A DNA stretch of 64,000 nt, from contig CM024761.1 in assembly GCA_014218235.1 (NCBI GenBank), positions 94,795,648 to 94,859,647 on the forward strand, given 5' to 3'. The notes under the pieces were generated by a model. The model was given only the letters and a program-made list of their open reading frames with translations, was not told the origin of the DNA and made no database searches. The DNA comes from Colocasia esculenta (lineage: Eukaryota > Streptophyta > Magnoliopsida > Alismatales > Araceae). Position numbers and translations under genes: made by a program. Positions 12,034 through 24,600 of the stretch are shown piece by piece (position 1 is the stretch's first letter; each line of letters opens with the position of its first letter).

Positions 12034-12990
12034 ATCTGTGTACTCGACCATGCAGAGATAAAGAAAATGATCATGGATGAGGCTCACAAGACCAGGTATA
12101 CCATTCATCTTGGAACTACCAAAATGTATCAAGATTTGAAAAGAAGCTTTTGGTGGCCTAATATGAAGAGAGAGGTGGCGGAATAAGTCGCCCGATGCTT
12201 AACATGTCAAACGGTCAAGGCAGAACACTTGCGACCCGCAGGTAAACTCAAACCCCTAGAAATCCCAGCATGGAAATGGGAAGGTATAGGGATGGACTTT
12301 ATTTTCAGACTACCCAAATCTAGAGGTGGATTCGATGGTATCTGGGTTATTGTCGTCCGCTTAACTAAGTTGGCTCACTTCTTACCAGTGAAGAATAAGT
12401 GGTCAGTAGAGTTCTGGTTGCATTATATGTGAAGGAAATAGTCAGATTACATGGAGTACCAGTGTCTATCGTATCTGATAGAGACCCTAGGTTTACATCC
12501 CACTTTTGGAAACGACCGCACTACTCCTTGGGATCTAAACTAAACTTTAGCATGGCTTTCCATCCACAGACAGATGGTCAGACAAAGAGAAACAACCAGG
12601 TAATTGAAGATATGCTTAGAGCATGTGTCCTAGATTTTGGAGGCAGCTGGCACGAACACTTACCTCTTGTGGAGTTCGCCTACAATAATAGCTATCAAGC
12701 TAGCATTCAAATGGCACCATTTGAAGCACTCTATGACAGGAGTTGCCGATCTCCAATATGCTGGTATGAAGTTGGCGAAAAACAAATGCTAGGACCAGAG
12801 ATGATAAGGGAAACCACAGAGAAGGTAAAACTAATAAAAGAAAGAATGGCAGTGGCGCAGTAAAGACAAAAGGCATATGGAGATAATAGAAGAAGAGACC
12901 TGGAGTTTCAGGTTGGGAAACATGTATTCTTAAAAGTGTCCCCAGGCCGTGGAATCAGGCGTTTTGGCATTAAGGGCAAGTTATCACCAA
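12034..12990 (+). pseudogene. Tekay integrase (broken)
   Basis: Would insert the cDNA into the genome. The N-terminal HHCC zinc segment (H near 12105, CLTCQ near 12200) is followed by the core: GIGMDFIFRLPKS with the first Asp, VSDRDPRFTSHFWK with the second, and the region HPQTDGQTKRNNQ where the catalytic Glu normally follows GQ(T/S). Here that position reads Lys (TKR), so the third acidic residue appears lost. A TAA at 12184, a frameshift near 12400 and a TAA at 12861 also interrupt it. Confidence 0.87.
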
Positions 12991-13346
12991 GGTTTGTCAG
13001 GCTTTCGAAATCCTTGAAAGAATCGGCGAGGTGGCATATCGTCTCACTTTACCACCACAAGGATACACGATGTGTTCCACATATCCATGTTGAAAAGTAT
13101 GTACGGGATCCGTGGCATGTCATAGAATATGAGCTCCTGGAATTCAACAAAGACGGAACGTATCATGAGAAGCCAATTAAGATCGTGGACCGTGAACTGC
13201 GTCAATTAAGGAACAAGATCATCCCACTGGTAAGGGTTAGATGGAATCAACGCATGGATGAAGACGACACGTGGGAAACCGAGGAAGCAATGCGCAAAAG
13301 ATACTCGGAGCTATTCACAAGTAAGTACACATCACTTGTACAATAA
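12990..13346 (+). pseudogene. Integrase C-terminus with chromodomain (broken)
   Basis: Chromodomains of plant chromoviruses steer integration to chromatin. The segment IIPLVRVRWNQRMDEDDTWE followed by EEAMRKRYSELF matches the group II chromodomain pattern. It is preceded by the linker VEKYVRDPWHVIEYELLEF. Two compensating frameshifts lie between about 12980 and 13075, where the usual PFEILERIG-type segment is scrambled. The frame ends at a TAA at 13344. Confidence 0.8.
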
Positions 13347-13382
13347 CTTTCTATACATGAATTTACAGAACCAAATTCTCTT

Positions 13383-13395
13383 AAGTGGGGGAAAG
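13383..13395 (+). other. Tekay polypurine tract
   Basis: AAGTGGGGGAAAG lies immediately before the TGTAGC start of the 3' LTR and would prime plus-strand DNA synthesis. Confidence 0.88.
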
Positions 13396-15162
13396 TGTAG
13401 CACCCCGAAAATTTTAATTACATAAAAATTCAAAATAAATGGAAATAAATAATTTCCATAATATCAGAGTATTTAAACATACATATCATTATTGTATGAG
13501 CTAAAACACATCAGAAAAATCCGTTAAAAATATAAATCAACCCCAAACATTTTTACTAAAAGTTTCACAAAGAAATTTAGGCAAAGCAAAATCGGATTAG
13601 CCAAGTTTAAAGTGTTTCACGACTTATTATTGTAATTTATTAATAAGTCGAAAAATCATTATCACACGTACTTGGATGAGTCAGAAAATTAAATAAAAAT
13701 CATATATGGGTTTCAAATAATATCTTATAATGACCCATCAAGAAATTTGGGTCAATAAAAATCATTTGGACTAGGTTTAAGAGTTATTGTGACCAATTAT
13801 CCAAATTAGGAAACAAGTCGGAAAACTATTAACACGAAAATACGATGCAACCAAAAATTTAATAAAAGTGTTAGAGAGACTCCCGACATTATATATTAAT
13901 GACCCAATATCTTAATTGGGCCAATGGACCACATATGACCCAAAAATCAAATGAAGCTAGGAAATGCATTGAAATTTGTAGCTTAAATTAGCTGAAATTA
14001 AAATGAGGCAATTAGAGTTGAATTGGGAAGAGATCTGACACTCTTGGCAACCCAAATTCGTGTCTACCCACCCATAGAGGTTGCTTGATGGCCAAGACTC
14101 TCTAATGGAGGGAGAGATCTTCAAATTTTGGAAAGACACAAGCCAATCCCGCAACCCTTCTTACTTAGTTACAATAGGACTCCTAAATACCTTGGTTACT
14201 TAAATACTCTTCACCCAAACCCTAGGGACGAGTTTACAACTTGCTGGGGTCGTGTGGAGGAGCTCTTGGGGGCTGGGGAGCTGTGGATCGACCAAAAGAA
14301 GGACATCTTCTTCCCCCGTTCGTCCTCTGCGACCTGCACAAACTGTCCACTTGAAGCCAATCAAAGGTAGGCCAAACCTAAACCAAACCTTACAAGGCTG
14401 GGAAAGAGGGTCAAGTATACGTCCTAACCCAAGTGGAATGCCTAAATTCCATGCAGTATACACAGCGTATTAAGTGTTCTCCTGCGAGTGGTCTGAACAT
14501 GGGTTTTATGAAAGAATGGGACTTCTTCAACCCAAATGGTAGGTTTTATCGGGCCAAACCTTAACATATCCTATACCAATGTGTGCAGCATCAAGTTAAA
14601 TTTCGTTTCCCACTGGTTTCATCGAATTCCAATTAATAGATTTTGAATTATAAGCATTTTCCCCAAGTCGCGCAATGTCAGAGCTTTTTTTGTTCTTTAT
14701 ATGTTGCATGTGATTCGAGACCGAATTAGAGCAAACCCACAACATGAAAGTTTTTCTACTAGTTGTCCTCGTTATGTTTTGTGTTGAACATTTTTTATAA
14801 ATATCATTCATTAGAGATTTATAAGCGTGGAAAGAGGGTTGCTGCAGAAACTATGTTTTTCAGGTTACACTTGGTGTTATGTTGTGTTTGACTTGATTAA
14901 AGCCTATCGATACCCTCATGGTGTTCTAATTACGATTTACTAGAAGCAACCTCACATGTCTAGATTAGTTTAAAACTGGTTTCGTTATTTTTCATACACT
15001 ATACATTTGTTCTCTATTTTTGAAGCACCCTATGTCAATATAAGGCTGTTCTGGACCGCAATCTAAGAACATGTCCTTTCTCTGCTAGATTCAGGCACAA
15101 ACCCTGTGAACGCGACGGCCCGATAGGCCGTGTTCTGTGGTCTTGTCGCGACAGCATACCCC
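13396..15162 (+). repeat. Tekay 3' LTR, first part
   Basis: Matches 863-2212 and 6320-6738 of the 5' LTR almost base for base. It shows the empty site of solo LTR A near 14735. It is cut at 15162 by Sirevirus I within the TGTCGCGACA array; the target duplication ACCCC is 15158-15162. Short open frames in it are LTR sequence, not genes. Confidence 0.93.
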
Positions 15163-16491
15163 TGTTGGGTTCACATTCTAACTTAAATGACAACATGTTT
15201 TTGATGATGAACAATGTTAATTGAGTTTATGTACAATGTGAATTGAGCTTAATACCTGATGCAATAACTTGATACATACTTGATTCTATGTGTTCCTAAT
15301 ATCTCACTAACTAAGTACATTCATGTAGGAGAGATACTATACAAGACATGTACCAAAGTCAAGCTCAAAAGATCAAGAAAAGCAACAGAACAAGGTACCT
15401 ATCGACAGCATCAAGTGTCCCTGTCGACAGATCTGTACAGTCAGCAACTATGTGTTCTGGAAGACAAGCCCCTGTCGACAGCAACATATGGCCTTGTTGA
15501 CAGATTCATATAGTCAGAAGCAAGTGTTCTGAAAGAACAAGTGCTTGTCGACAGTACAAAGTCGCCTGTCGATAGATGCACACAATGAAGGCTTTCACCG
15601 AACATCCAGAATTCTAGAACTTGGAACATTGTTAGCTCCTGTCGACAGGAGAAGTGTGACCTGTCGACAGACGTACAGAATCTTCAGAAACGGAAAGTTT
15701 CAAAGTTACTAAACTGGGTTTTTGCTACTACCACGTCTCTCCATATGTAAACACCACTATAGAAGCACTTTCTGAAGTTAATCTCGGACAGAAGCAGCCT
15801 CTAACCAAGAACCCTAAAAATCTCTCAAGAGAAGACCTGTTCTGCTACTCTGCTTCAACCTACCGCCCAGAACCGAGAAGAGAAGTCTTCCCAGTGGAGG
15901 TGAAGCCTGAACGTTGTGGATTCAAGTATCTTCATCAAAGTGTGATCTGCAAGATGGAGCTTGAAGTCCAGTCAGACGTTCACAACAAGAGTTTACAATC
16001 TGGATTTGTTCATCAACTCTAAAACTCTTCTCTGTTATACTTTTACAAATCCGTGTGTGTTGTGGTGTCTCAAGCAGTCCTTGTGCTTGATTCACGTGTG
16101 GGTGTTGATCTGATCATGGTTGCACATCAGATAACACGTGTGTGTGAGTTGTAGTTGTTGAACTAGCTCATAAGCAGGTTGTTCTGGGTGTGTGTGTGGC
16201 CCGTGGATGTAGGATACACAAGTTGTGTACTCCAAACCACGTAAATCGTCGTGTCTTGTGGTTTGCACGAGTTTACGGTAGATGTTTGGTAGGCACGACA
16301 TCTCTACGCACGCTTGATAATCTGTTTTCTACCTGTAATCAAGTCACACACATCGACACTTAGCTTAAAACTCTGCTATTGTTTTAACAGTCAGTGTTCT
16401 AGCAAAAAGAAGGTGATAAGTGTTTTAATTGACAGTAATCTATTCAACCCCCCTTCTAGATTACCATATTGGAAATTCCGCAAACCTTTCA
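15163..16491 (+). repeat. Sirevirus I 5' LTR
   Basis: Pairs with 37192-38519, differing by scattered substitutions and a few small indels. A palindrome array (15399-15670) lies upstream of a TATA region (CTATAGAAG near 15758, CTATATAAG in the 3' copy). The leader is followed by a TG-rich tract near 16130-16200. Confidence 0.93.
15399..15670 (+). promoter_or_regulatory. Paired CTGTCGACAG palindrome array upstream of TATA
   Basis: Exact or near copies start at 15399, 15421, 15472, 15493, 15545, 15566, 15639 and 15661. Steps are 22, 51, 21, 52, 21, 73 and 22 bp, close to 2, 5, 2, 5, 2, 7 and 2 helical turns. The last copy ends about 88 bp before the TATA box. The position suggests an enhancer bound by a dimeric factor, host or element encoded; that is inference. 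Confidence 0.75.
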
Positions 16492-16492
16492 A

Positions 16493-16505
16493 TTGGTATC
16501 AGAGC
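16493..16505 (+). other. Sirevirus I primer binding site
   Basis: TTGGTATCAGAGC, one base after the LTR end, is complementary to the 3' end of plant initiator tRNA-Met. Confidence 0.93.
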
Positions 16506-16566
16506 CGAGTTTCTCCTATTTAGTGTCTAACTTGTTTTATCTTACGATCAGGAGATTCACGGTCTA

Positions 16567-18567
16567 ATGGAATCTAGTAAGGGATTCATGGCCGACGGTC
16601 ACTCAGTGACTAGGCCACCATTTTTTAATGGAACTGACTACCCTTACTGGGAAAATTGTATGCAGGTGTTCCTGAGAGCACAAAACTACGAGCTGTGGAA
16701 AATATTCCACAAAGGCGAATATTCCCTTCCTGAGGACGAGAGTACCTGGACCAAGGACCAGATCGCGAAGGGGACACTCAACTGGAGCGCCCTCAACATG
16801 ATGCAGTGTGCGGTCCATCCCAACAAATACTCGAGAGTTTCCACGTGCACATCAGCAAAAGAGATGTGTGACAAACTCGAGCTAATTTATGAAGGTATGT
16901 CTGAGGTAAGGGAAACTAAAGCAAGCATGTTGGTTTCCGAATATGAAATGTTTAAAATGAACTCTACTGAAACCATCTCTGACATGTTTGCGAGATTCAT
17001 GTTGATCATTAAGTGCTTGAAAGATCTAAAAAAGGAATATTCAGAAAGTGATTTGGTGAGGAAGATTCTTCAGTCTCTTCCATCCTCATGGAACACCAAA
17101 GCCACTGTCATTGAGCATTCCAAGGACCTTTCAAAAATGAAATTGGATGAACTCATTAGTTCACTGATCACCTATGAAATCAACATGAAAAGAAAGGAAA
17201 TTGAAGAAAATCCTAGGAAGCCACTTGCCTTGAAGGCTTCCAGGAAAAATTCCTCAGTTTCCAAAAAGGTGGTCATTCAGGAAAGTGATGAGTTTGAATT
17301 GTCTAGTGAGAGTGAAAATGTCGAAATGGCCATGCTCACTAGGCAATTCAAGAAATTCCTGAAATACAAGAGGAGTGGTACAGGTAATTCTAAACCTTTC
17401 CAAAATAAAGAATTTTCCAATAAATTTGATACTAACAAAAAATATGAGATTGTGTGTTACGAGTGCAAGAAGCAAGGGCACATGAGAGGAGAGTGCCCCG
17501 AGCTCAAGAAGAAGCTGAAAAAGGACAAGTTCACGTTCAAGAAAGCCAAGGCAATGCTGGCCACTTGGAGCGATGAAGATGAGAACGACAATAGTCAAGC
17601 TACCTCCGGAGATGATGAAGTCCACTGTCTCATGGCGAGAAGTGAGGACTCAAATGAGGTAAACTCTTCCTTTGAAAGCTATTCAGTTGATGAATGGGAA
17701 AAGGCTTATACTATTATGTTTGAAAAATTGTGTGAACTTAAATCTGAAAACAAGGCACTCAAAAAGAAAGTTAACTCTCTTGCTAACAACACACAAAATG
17801 ATGAACAAGTTGCATCATTACTCAAAGACATTGAAATGATGGGGATTGATGAGGAAGCTCACCATGAGGAGATAGATAGCCTGAAACTTAAACTCCAAGA
17901 AGTTCAAAAGGAAAAAGATGATTTAATGAACTCCTTTGAAACTCTTCAAGGTGAGCATGATAAACTGAAAGAAAAATTGGAAAAGACTGAAGAAAATCTT
18001 AAGGGCAAATCTGAAGACTTGTCAAGGTTTGTTAAAGGGAAACAAAACTTTGATGAAATCTTGGGGTCAAATGTTTTTCTTCCAAAACATGGGCTTGGGT
18101 ACCAACCAGTAAAACAAAAGAAAATTGGAGAAAATTTGATAACGTCTTTTGTTGAATCAAGCCCAAGCACAAGTAAGTATACCCCCACAAAGAACAGCAA
18201 AACCCAAGTTAAGGGTAAGCAACCCTAAAACAAGGCAAAGAAGCCTAATGCTGGCACAATTCAAAGATCTATCAACAGCCCCAAAGAGAGCTGTCGACAG
18301 GTCTTGAAATCAAGCCTAAAAGGAAAACTAATAAAGCAACAGAAAGGAAAAATGCCAATGCATGCTCCAAAGAATGTCAAGCCCAATATTGTTAAGAAAC
18401 CATCTTCATGCAAAATCTGTAAAAAGATTGGGCACATTGAAAAACAATGCTGGAACAATCCACACAATAAAAAAGTCAAACAAGTTTGGATTCCAAAGCA
18501 TTTACTGTTTGGCATGAATCATACCTTGGCACCCAAAGTAATTTGGGTACCAAAACCTCTTGTCTAA
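16567..18567 (+). pseudogene. gag: Sirevirus I gag (one premature stop)
   Basis: Structural protein of about 666 codons starting MESSKGFMADGHSVTRPPFF. The UBN2-type copia gag core includes DYPYWENCMQVFLRAQNYELW and LIYEGMSEVRETKASMLVSE. A CCHC knuckle CYECKKQGHMRGEC lies near 17455, then a Glu/Lys-rich coiled coil (about 17690-18040), then a second knuckle CKICKKIGHIEKQC near 18413. The natural stop is TAA at 18565; the other Sirevirus ends gag at the same place with TGA. The one premature stop is TAA at 18226. Pol begins in the +1 frame and overlaps by eight bases. Confidence 0.92.
18269..18300 (+). promoter_or_regulatory. Palindrome pair inside gag
   Basis: CTATCAACAG (18269) and CTGTCGACAG (18291) start 22 bp apart within the gag reading frame. 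The other Sirevirus has two perfect copies at the equivalent place (52033 and 52055), also 22 bp apart. Confidence 0.65.
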
Positions 18568-18751
18568 TCCACATGTGCAGGAATGCCTAGCAGCCCATAA
18601 TCAAAACAAATGGTACTTGGATAGCGGATGCTCGAGGCACATGATGGGCGACAAAGGAAAATTATGTATGCTCGTTGAAAAAGACAGAGGTCAAGTCATT
18701 TTCGGAGGCAACAACAAAGGCCAAATCATTGGCTCAGGTAAGGTTGGTATG
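18560..18751 (+). pseudogene. pol: Sirevirus I pol, protease segment
   Basis: Start of the pol frame, +1 relative to gag. The copia aspartic protease motif NKWYLDSGCSRHMMGD (catalytic DSG) is at about 18606-18655, then GQVIFGGNNKGQIIGSG. The frame is cut at 18751 by solo LTR B and resumes without loss of phase at 21640. Confidence 0.9.
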
Positions 18752-21634
18752 TGTAGCAACCTGAATTTTTACGAAAAATAAAAATTTTAAAACCTAGCTA
18801 AATGCATATTTAAATAGAGCATTAAATAAACCCATTAGATGGAAAAGAGTAATGGGCTTTGCTTAATGGATCTTCTAGAATTTATTGGGTCAAAAATATG
18901 AATTTACAAAGGGAGAATAATAGGAAAATACCCTAAATTCGTAACTAAATTATTACCTAAATAGAAAAGGGGTATTTAATGCATTAAATAGCTAGTTTGA
19001 GTTATAATAGGATTCCTAAACCTACCCCATATGGGTTAGCACGAATTTGGATCTCTTCCTAGTCTAAATAGAGATTGGAAAGCAAGGAAGGAAGGAGGAA
19101 GTAAGGAAATTTCGGAATTAAAGAGGAATTAGAGTCCTATTAGGAAATAGAAAGAGGAGAAGCTTAAATACTCTCCTAAAACCCTCATGGCCGACCCAAG
19201 CTCGTGCCAAAGGATTCCTGGACCAGAAGGAAAGGCCAAGGAGGAGGAGATTTCGTGGGGAGAAGAACCTTTCAAGCTCTCAACCCCGTTCTTCAAGTTC
19301 TAGCCCTAGAAGAGGAAATCGAGTCAAGGTAGGCATTCTCACAAGCATAAACCGTGAAACGTTTTCTGTAGGATCTTTCTACCCTCTGGAACAAAACCCT
19401 TAAATTTCATAATTTTCCATCGATCAAATCTTTTCTTATGAATTTTCAAAGTTCTGCAGTTCTTATGACCCCGAACCTTCATGCTTAATTCATATCTCCT
19501 TGAATACTCTATCTCATGCCTCCAAATTTTAATGGGAGATACTGGTGCATGATAGGCATCTTTTGCCCCCGAAAAGCCTAAATTTCATTGAGCATGTTGC
19601 TCGAATTAAATCAATCTTGCTCCCTGTGTCATGTTCTATGTTTCTCGTCCTTGTTCGTTCTCAAACCATATTCAAACCATGCTCTCTCTCTAATTCCGAT
19701 TTATCGGAAGTACCCTTACATGTCTAGTTTAATTTGCAACTGGTTTCATGATTTTTCGTTCACTATGCAATTAGTTATGATTTTTCAAAGCACCCTGTAT
19801 CATTTGATTTCAAGTTGGCCCGCAATCCAAAGCCTGGTCTGAATCCTGTCAGAGCCAGGTGCAGACAACCAGATTGCGACAGGCCGATAAGTCGCCTTCT
19901 GAGTCTGATTGCGACCATCCACTTGTCGCTTTCTCAAGCCATCGCGACGCCTTTCTTGTCGCTTTCTGAATACGACATGACTCCAGTCGCGTTCTGGCCG
20001 CCTGAGCAGACAGCTCTGTCGCCTTCTGTGTAACCCCCTGTCGCTATCTGCCCTACCCCTGTCGCATTCCTTACAGGCCTATGTCGCCTTCTCAGAGTTT
20101 TGCTTGAAAACCCATGAAAAAAATATTTTTGTCGCTTAAAACTGGTGCTATATTGAATGATTTAAAATACATGTTCACGACTTATTTCTATCTATGATTT
20201 CTCTTGCACTTGCACACACTTGAACCATCCATTTATGGCTGAAATATTGCAGAAAAATATCTCATAATGTGCCTGGTAAATTATGGAAATAATTACATTA
20301 ATTGCCCTATTTTAAAAAGGACTTGTATTTGATTCTCGAGTTGTTTATGTACCGACATTGACGCTCCACTGTTCTAGAATTCCTCTAGAACGTCGAGCAC
20401 CTGTTTTTAAACACACTTTTCTTGGCTTGTGGTGAACTCTCCGTCGGATATTCCTTTCGCCGTACTAGTGAACTCTTGCACAAGACCTCCATAAGTCTCC
20501 TCTGATCATGGATTCCCACATGGTCGAGGAGCCGGTTGTACCCTAATACCTATGATACCCTTTAGGGATCTATATGATCCAAACGGCTATTAGAGATTCA
20601 CTCTCGTCTTAAATCACGCCGGACCTCTGGACCTGTGCATAACAAGGCCAGTGGTAGGGTCGTGAGTTCCACCTGACTGCCAATACGACGTGCGCGTGTT
20701 GTGCAACTGTTACTATCGCCTGATTACTCGACGTATTACGTGCAATGTCCACTAGCTCTCATCTATACTCTACTCGCTCACCTACTCACGTTCACTCCAC
20801 TATCTCATCTATTCATCTAGTGCTCTCATCTACTTCTTGTACTCTATATTGGCCATTGACTGATTGTCTAAAAATAAACAATATAACCAATGCCTGGCAA
20901 TATATAAAGGGCCCGATCTGGTCCTGGGATGTGCGCCCGAAAGTGCTAGTGCCCATGGGAGTTAAATGATCAGAGTGTTTGGCATTACACTCAAGTGCTA
21001 TCTATCTCGACTATCTATATGACAATCAAAACACAAACGTGCTATACTTTCTCGTTGTCTAGAATGACAAAACAAGTGCTATACTCGTCGTGCTATCGTT
21101 ATGGCCATCCTGCTATTCGTGTTACACTCGATACTTGTGCTATTTTTGGAAACTATACACGCTCTCTTGTTATTGTGCTATCTCTTGCTATATTTTGACT
21201 CTCTTGTACCTGCTATCTCTAGATACTCTGCCATTAAATGCATTAATTATTTAAAGCCTGCTTGAGCCTGAGATTTAAGTCCTACTGGGCGTTATCGCTC
21301 ACCCTACATTATTTGATGTTGTGTTCTCAGGTGAGACCGAGGATGACACCTACACTCACGAAGAAGGGAATGACCAAGAGTGAAGCCAGGAGTACCCTCG
21401 AGTCATTATGTTATTCTAGAGTTGTAGTTAGTTATTTCCTTCTATTGCAATGTAATTGGGCCCTATAGAATGGCTCTGATATTAGTGGTTGTAACTAGAC
21501 ATTGGAAAAGTTATTAATGAAGAAGATTTGATTTAGTATTATTCATTGTGCAATGGTTTGATGTCTAGTACACACTCTATACCTTTTTCTTGCAACTGCC
21601 TTCGCGCTCCGATATTCCGCGTCAGGGCGTGACA
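18752..21634 (+). mobile_element. Solo LTR B, chromovirus-like, 2.9 kb
   Basis: Begins TGTAGCAACC and ends GGGCGTGACA, the same terminal pattern as the Tekay LTRs. The target duplication is GTATG (18747-18751) and GTAAG (21635-21639); the intact homologous site in Sirevirus II supports GTAAG, so the left copy has one substitution. There is a TATA-like CTTAAATA near 19164, a TGTCGC array at 19876-20090 and the block conserved with Tekay leaders near 20490-20546. There is no coding region. Confidence 0.85.
19876..20093 (+). promoter_or_regulatory. TGTCGC array in solo LTR B
   Basis: GTCGC cores start at 19891, 19925, 19958, 19986, 20018, 20040, 20061 and 20083, most followed by N-TTCT. Steps are 34, 33, 28, 32, 22, 21 and 22 bp. 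It mirrors the Tekay array although the sequence between the words differs. Confidence 0.6.
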
Positions 21635-24600
21635 GTAAGTTTGCTTCTAACTCAATAGACAATGTACTTCTTGTGGATGGCCTTCATCACAATTTGCTTA
21701 GCATAAGTAAATTGTGTAATAAGGGTCATAAAATTGTCTTTAAGTCTGATTCATGTCAAATTCTTGATAAGGAAACAGGAAGTCTGAAGTTTTCTGGAAA
21801 AAGGATAAATAACATCTATATGGTCGACATAGATGATCCAGAAAATAATGATTTGTGTCTTGTAGCAAACAAACAGGACGAGCTTACTTTGTGGCATCGT
21901 AGGCTTAGTCATGCTAGTTATAATGTGTTGCACAAGATCATGAGGCTCAAACTGGTAAGTGGACTTCCTGAAGTTCCATTCAATAAAAATGAAAATTTTT
22001 GTGATGCATGTGCACAGAGAAAACAAACCAGGAAATCCTTCAAATCAAAAGCACCGGTAAGTACTTCTAAAGCTTATGAACTGTTGCACATGGACCTATT
22101 TGGACCTACGAGAACACTAAGTCTCAATGGCAAGCATTATGGTTTTGTCATTGTAGATGATTTCTCTAGGTTCACTTGGGTGAAATTTCTGGCTCACAAG
22201 AATGAAGTACTGAATGTTTTTGAAAAAATTTTCAATAAAATTAAGCATGGAAATGTCAACAAAATATGCTCCATCCGCACTGATCACGGGGGAGAATTCG
22301 ACAACAACTCCTTCATTGATTTTTGCAGGAACCAAGGTATAGAACACTTGTTTTCCTCCCCAAGAACTCCAGAGCAAAATGGGGTTGTGGAGAGGAAGAA
22401 TAGAACCTTGGTGGAGATGGCTCGTACGCTTCTGGTCGAGAATCAACTTGAAAGAACCTTTTGGGCAGCAGCGGTAAACACGTCATGCTACATTTTTAAC
22501 AAGGCCATGGTAAGACCAGTATTCAAGAAAACTCCCTACGAACTTCTGAAAGGTAAGAAACCAACAATTGGGTATTTCAGAGTTTTTGGTTCAAAGGTGT
22601 TCATACATAACAATGATAAAAATGATCTGGACAAGTTTGAAGCCAAAAGCGATCAAGGTAATTTTCTTGGATACTCAGAACACTCTAGAGCCTATAGGGT
22701 GTTTAATCTGAAAACTAGAACTGTGGAAGAAACTCCACATGTAATTTTTGATGAATCTCAAATCAAGCATAACATTGCAAATGCTTACAGGTTTGATGAA
22801 ACTGAAGGAACAACCCTTGAGGAACTACAAATAAAAGGAAAAGAAAAATCTCAAGTTGTTTCAAAATCGAAGAGTGGACTCCTTCGCAGGTATGATGATG
22901 AAGATGACATTCTTCTGTTCAGAAATCAAGAAGATGTACCTAAAAAAGATCCACAAGAGGAAGAACCTCAAATTGTACCACCTCAAGCACTTCCTCCTCC
23001 AGAACAACCTCCTCAAATGCAAGATCTACCCGGGCCTTCAACAGTCACCAACGTAAGGTACTCTAAAGATCACCCTCTTGAGAATGTGATAGGAGACTTA
23101 AATGAGTCGGTTCAAACTAGATCTAAGGTTAATCAAATAGTTGAACAGGACCATTTAGCATTTGTCTCTCAAGTGCAACCAAAGAATGTTGAAGAAGCCT
23201 TAAAAGAAGATTCATGGATTGATGCTATGCATGAGGAGCTTGGACACTTTCAAAGAAATAATGTCTGGAGTTTAGTTCGTAAAACCCCTGAAATGTCTGT
23301 CATCGGTACAAGATGGGTCTTTAGAAACAAACTCAATGAAGAGGGTAAAGTGGTGAGAAACAAGGCTAGATTGGTTGCAAAGGGATATAATCAGGAGTTT
23401 GGTGTGGACTTTGAAGAATCCTTTACACCTGTAGCTAGGCTAGAAGCAGTTAGAATCTTGTTAGCATATGCATGCTCAAACAAGTTTAAATTGTTTTAAA
23501 TGGATGTCAAAACTGCCTTCTTGAATGGCTACATAAAAGAGGAAGTCTACGTCTCTCAACCACCTGGCTTTGAAGATCATGATAAACCTAACCATGTCTA
23601 TAAACTGCACAAGGCTCTTTATGGTTTGAAACAGACACCCCAAACTTGGTACGACGGATTAAGCACGTTTCTGGTAAGCAAAAACTACTCAAGAGGTAAA
23701 GTAGACCAAACTCTCTTTACAAAGAAAGTTCGCACACACATCATTGTTGTTTAAGTTTATGTGGACGACATCATTTTTGGATCTACTAACCCTTCACTGT
23801 GTGAGGAATTTTCCAAACATATGCACAGTGAATTTGAGATGAGTCTAATGGGGGAGCTTCAATTCTTTCTTGGTTTGCAGGTCAGGAAAATGGAGGATGG
23901 CTTCTTCATAAACCAAGAAAAATATGTCAAAGAGTTACTAAAAGAGTTTCACATTGAACAAACAAAGCCTGCCTCAACACCCATGAGCATAAGTATAAAA
24001 CTAGAAAAAGATGATAAAGGTAAACCGATAGATGCCAAACAATTCCAAGGTATGATTGGCTCACTCCTCTATCTTACTGCAAGTAGACCGGACATTCAGT
24101 TCAGCGTTTGCCTTTGTGCTAGATACCAATCTAGTCTAAAGGAAAGCCATTTAATTGTAGTTAAGTGAATTTTCAGATATCTCTCAGGTACGAATGACTT
24201 CGGTCTTTGGTATCCAGCAGGTAGTAGCTTTGACTTGGTTTCATATTCTGATGCTGACTATGCTGGATGTAAAATAGATAGGAAAAGCACTAGTGGCTAT
24301 TGCCAAATCCTTAGTGGTTGCATGGTTTCGTGGGCATCCAAGAAGCAACACTTGATTGCACTCTCCACTGCAGAGGCAGAGTATGTTGCTGCAGGGAGCT
24401 GTGCGGCACAAGTGTTTTGGATAAAAAGTCAATTGTGTGACTATAACATCGATATTGGATGCACACCTATCCTATGTGACAACACTAGTGCAATCAATCT
24501 ATCAAAGAATCCCATTCAACACTCAAGGACAAAACACAGAGAAATTCATCACAATTTCTTGAGAGATGAAGTTGCCAACAAATGCTTGGAAATTAGCTTC

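Noticed and set aside
15399..15670. GTCGAC (SalI-like) sites as cloning or vector residue
   Set aside because: The motif recurs with flanking conservation in LTRs, gag and spacers of two diverged elements, with degenerate copies, so it is native.
16494..16505. tRNA-like match at the primer site as a tRNA gene
   Set aside because: Only a dozen bases match the tRNA 3' end and no cloverleaf can be formed; it is the primer binding site.
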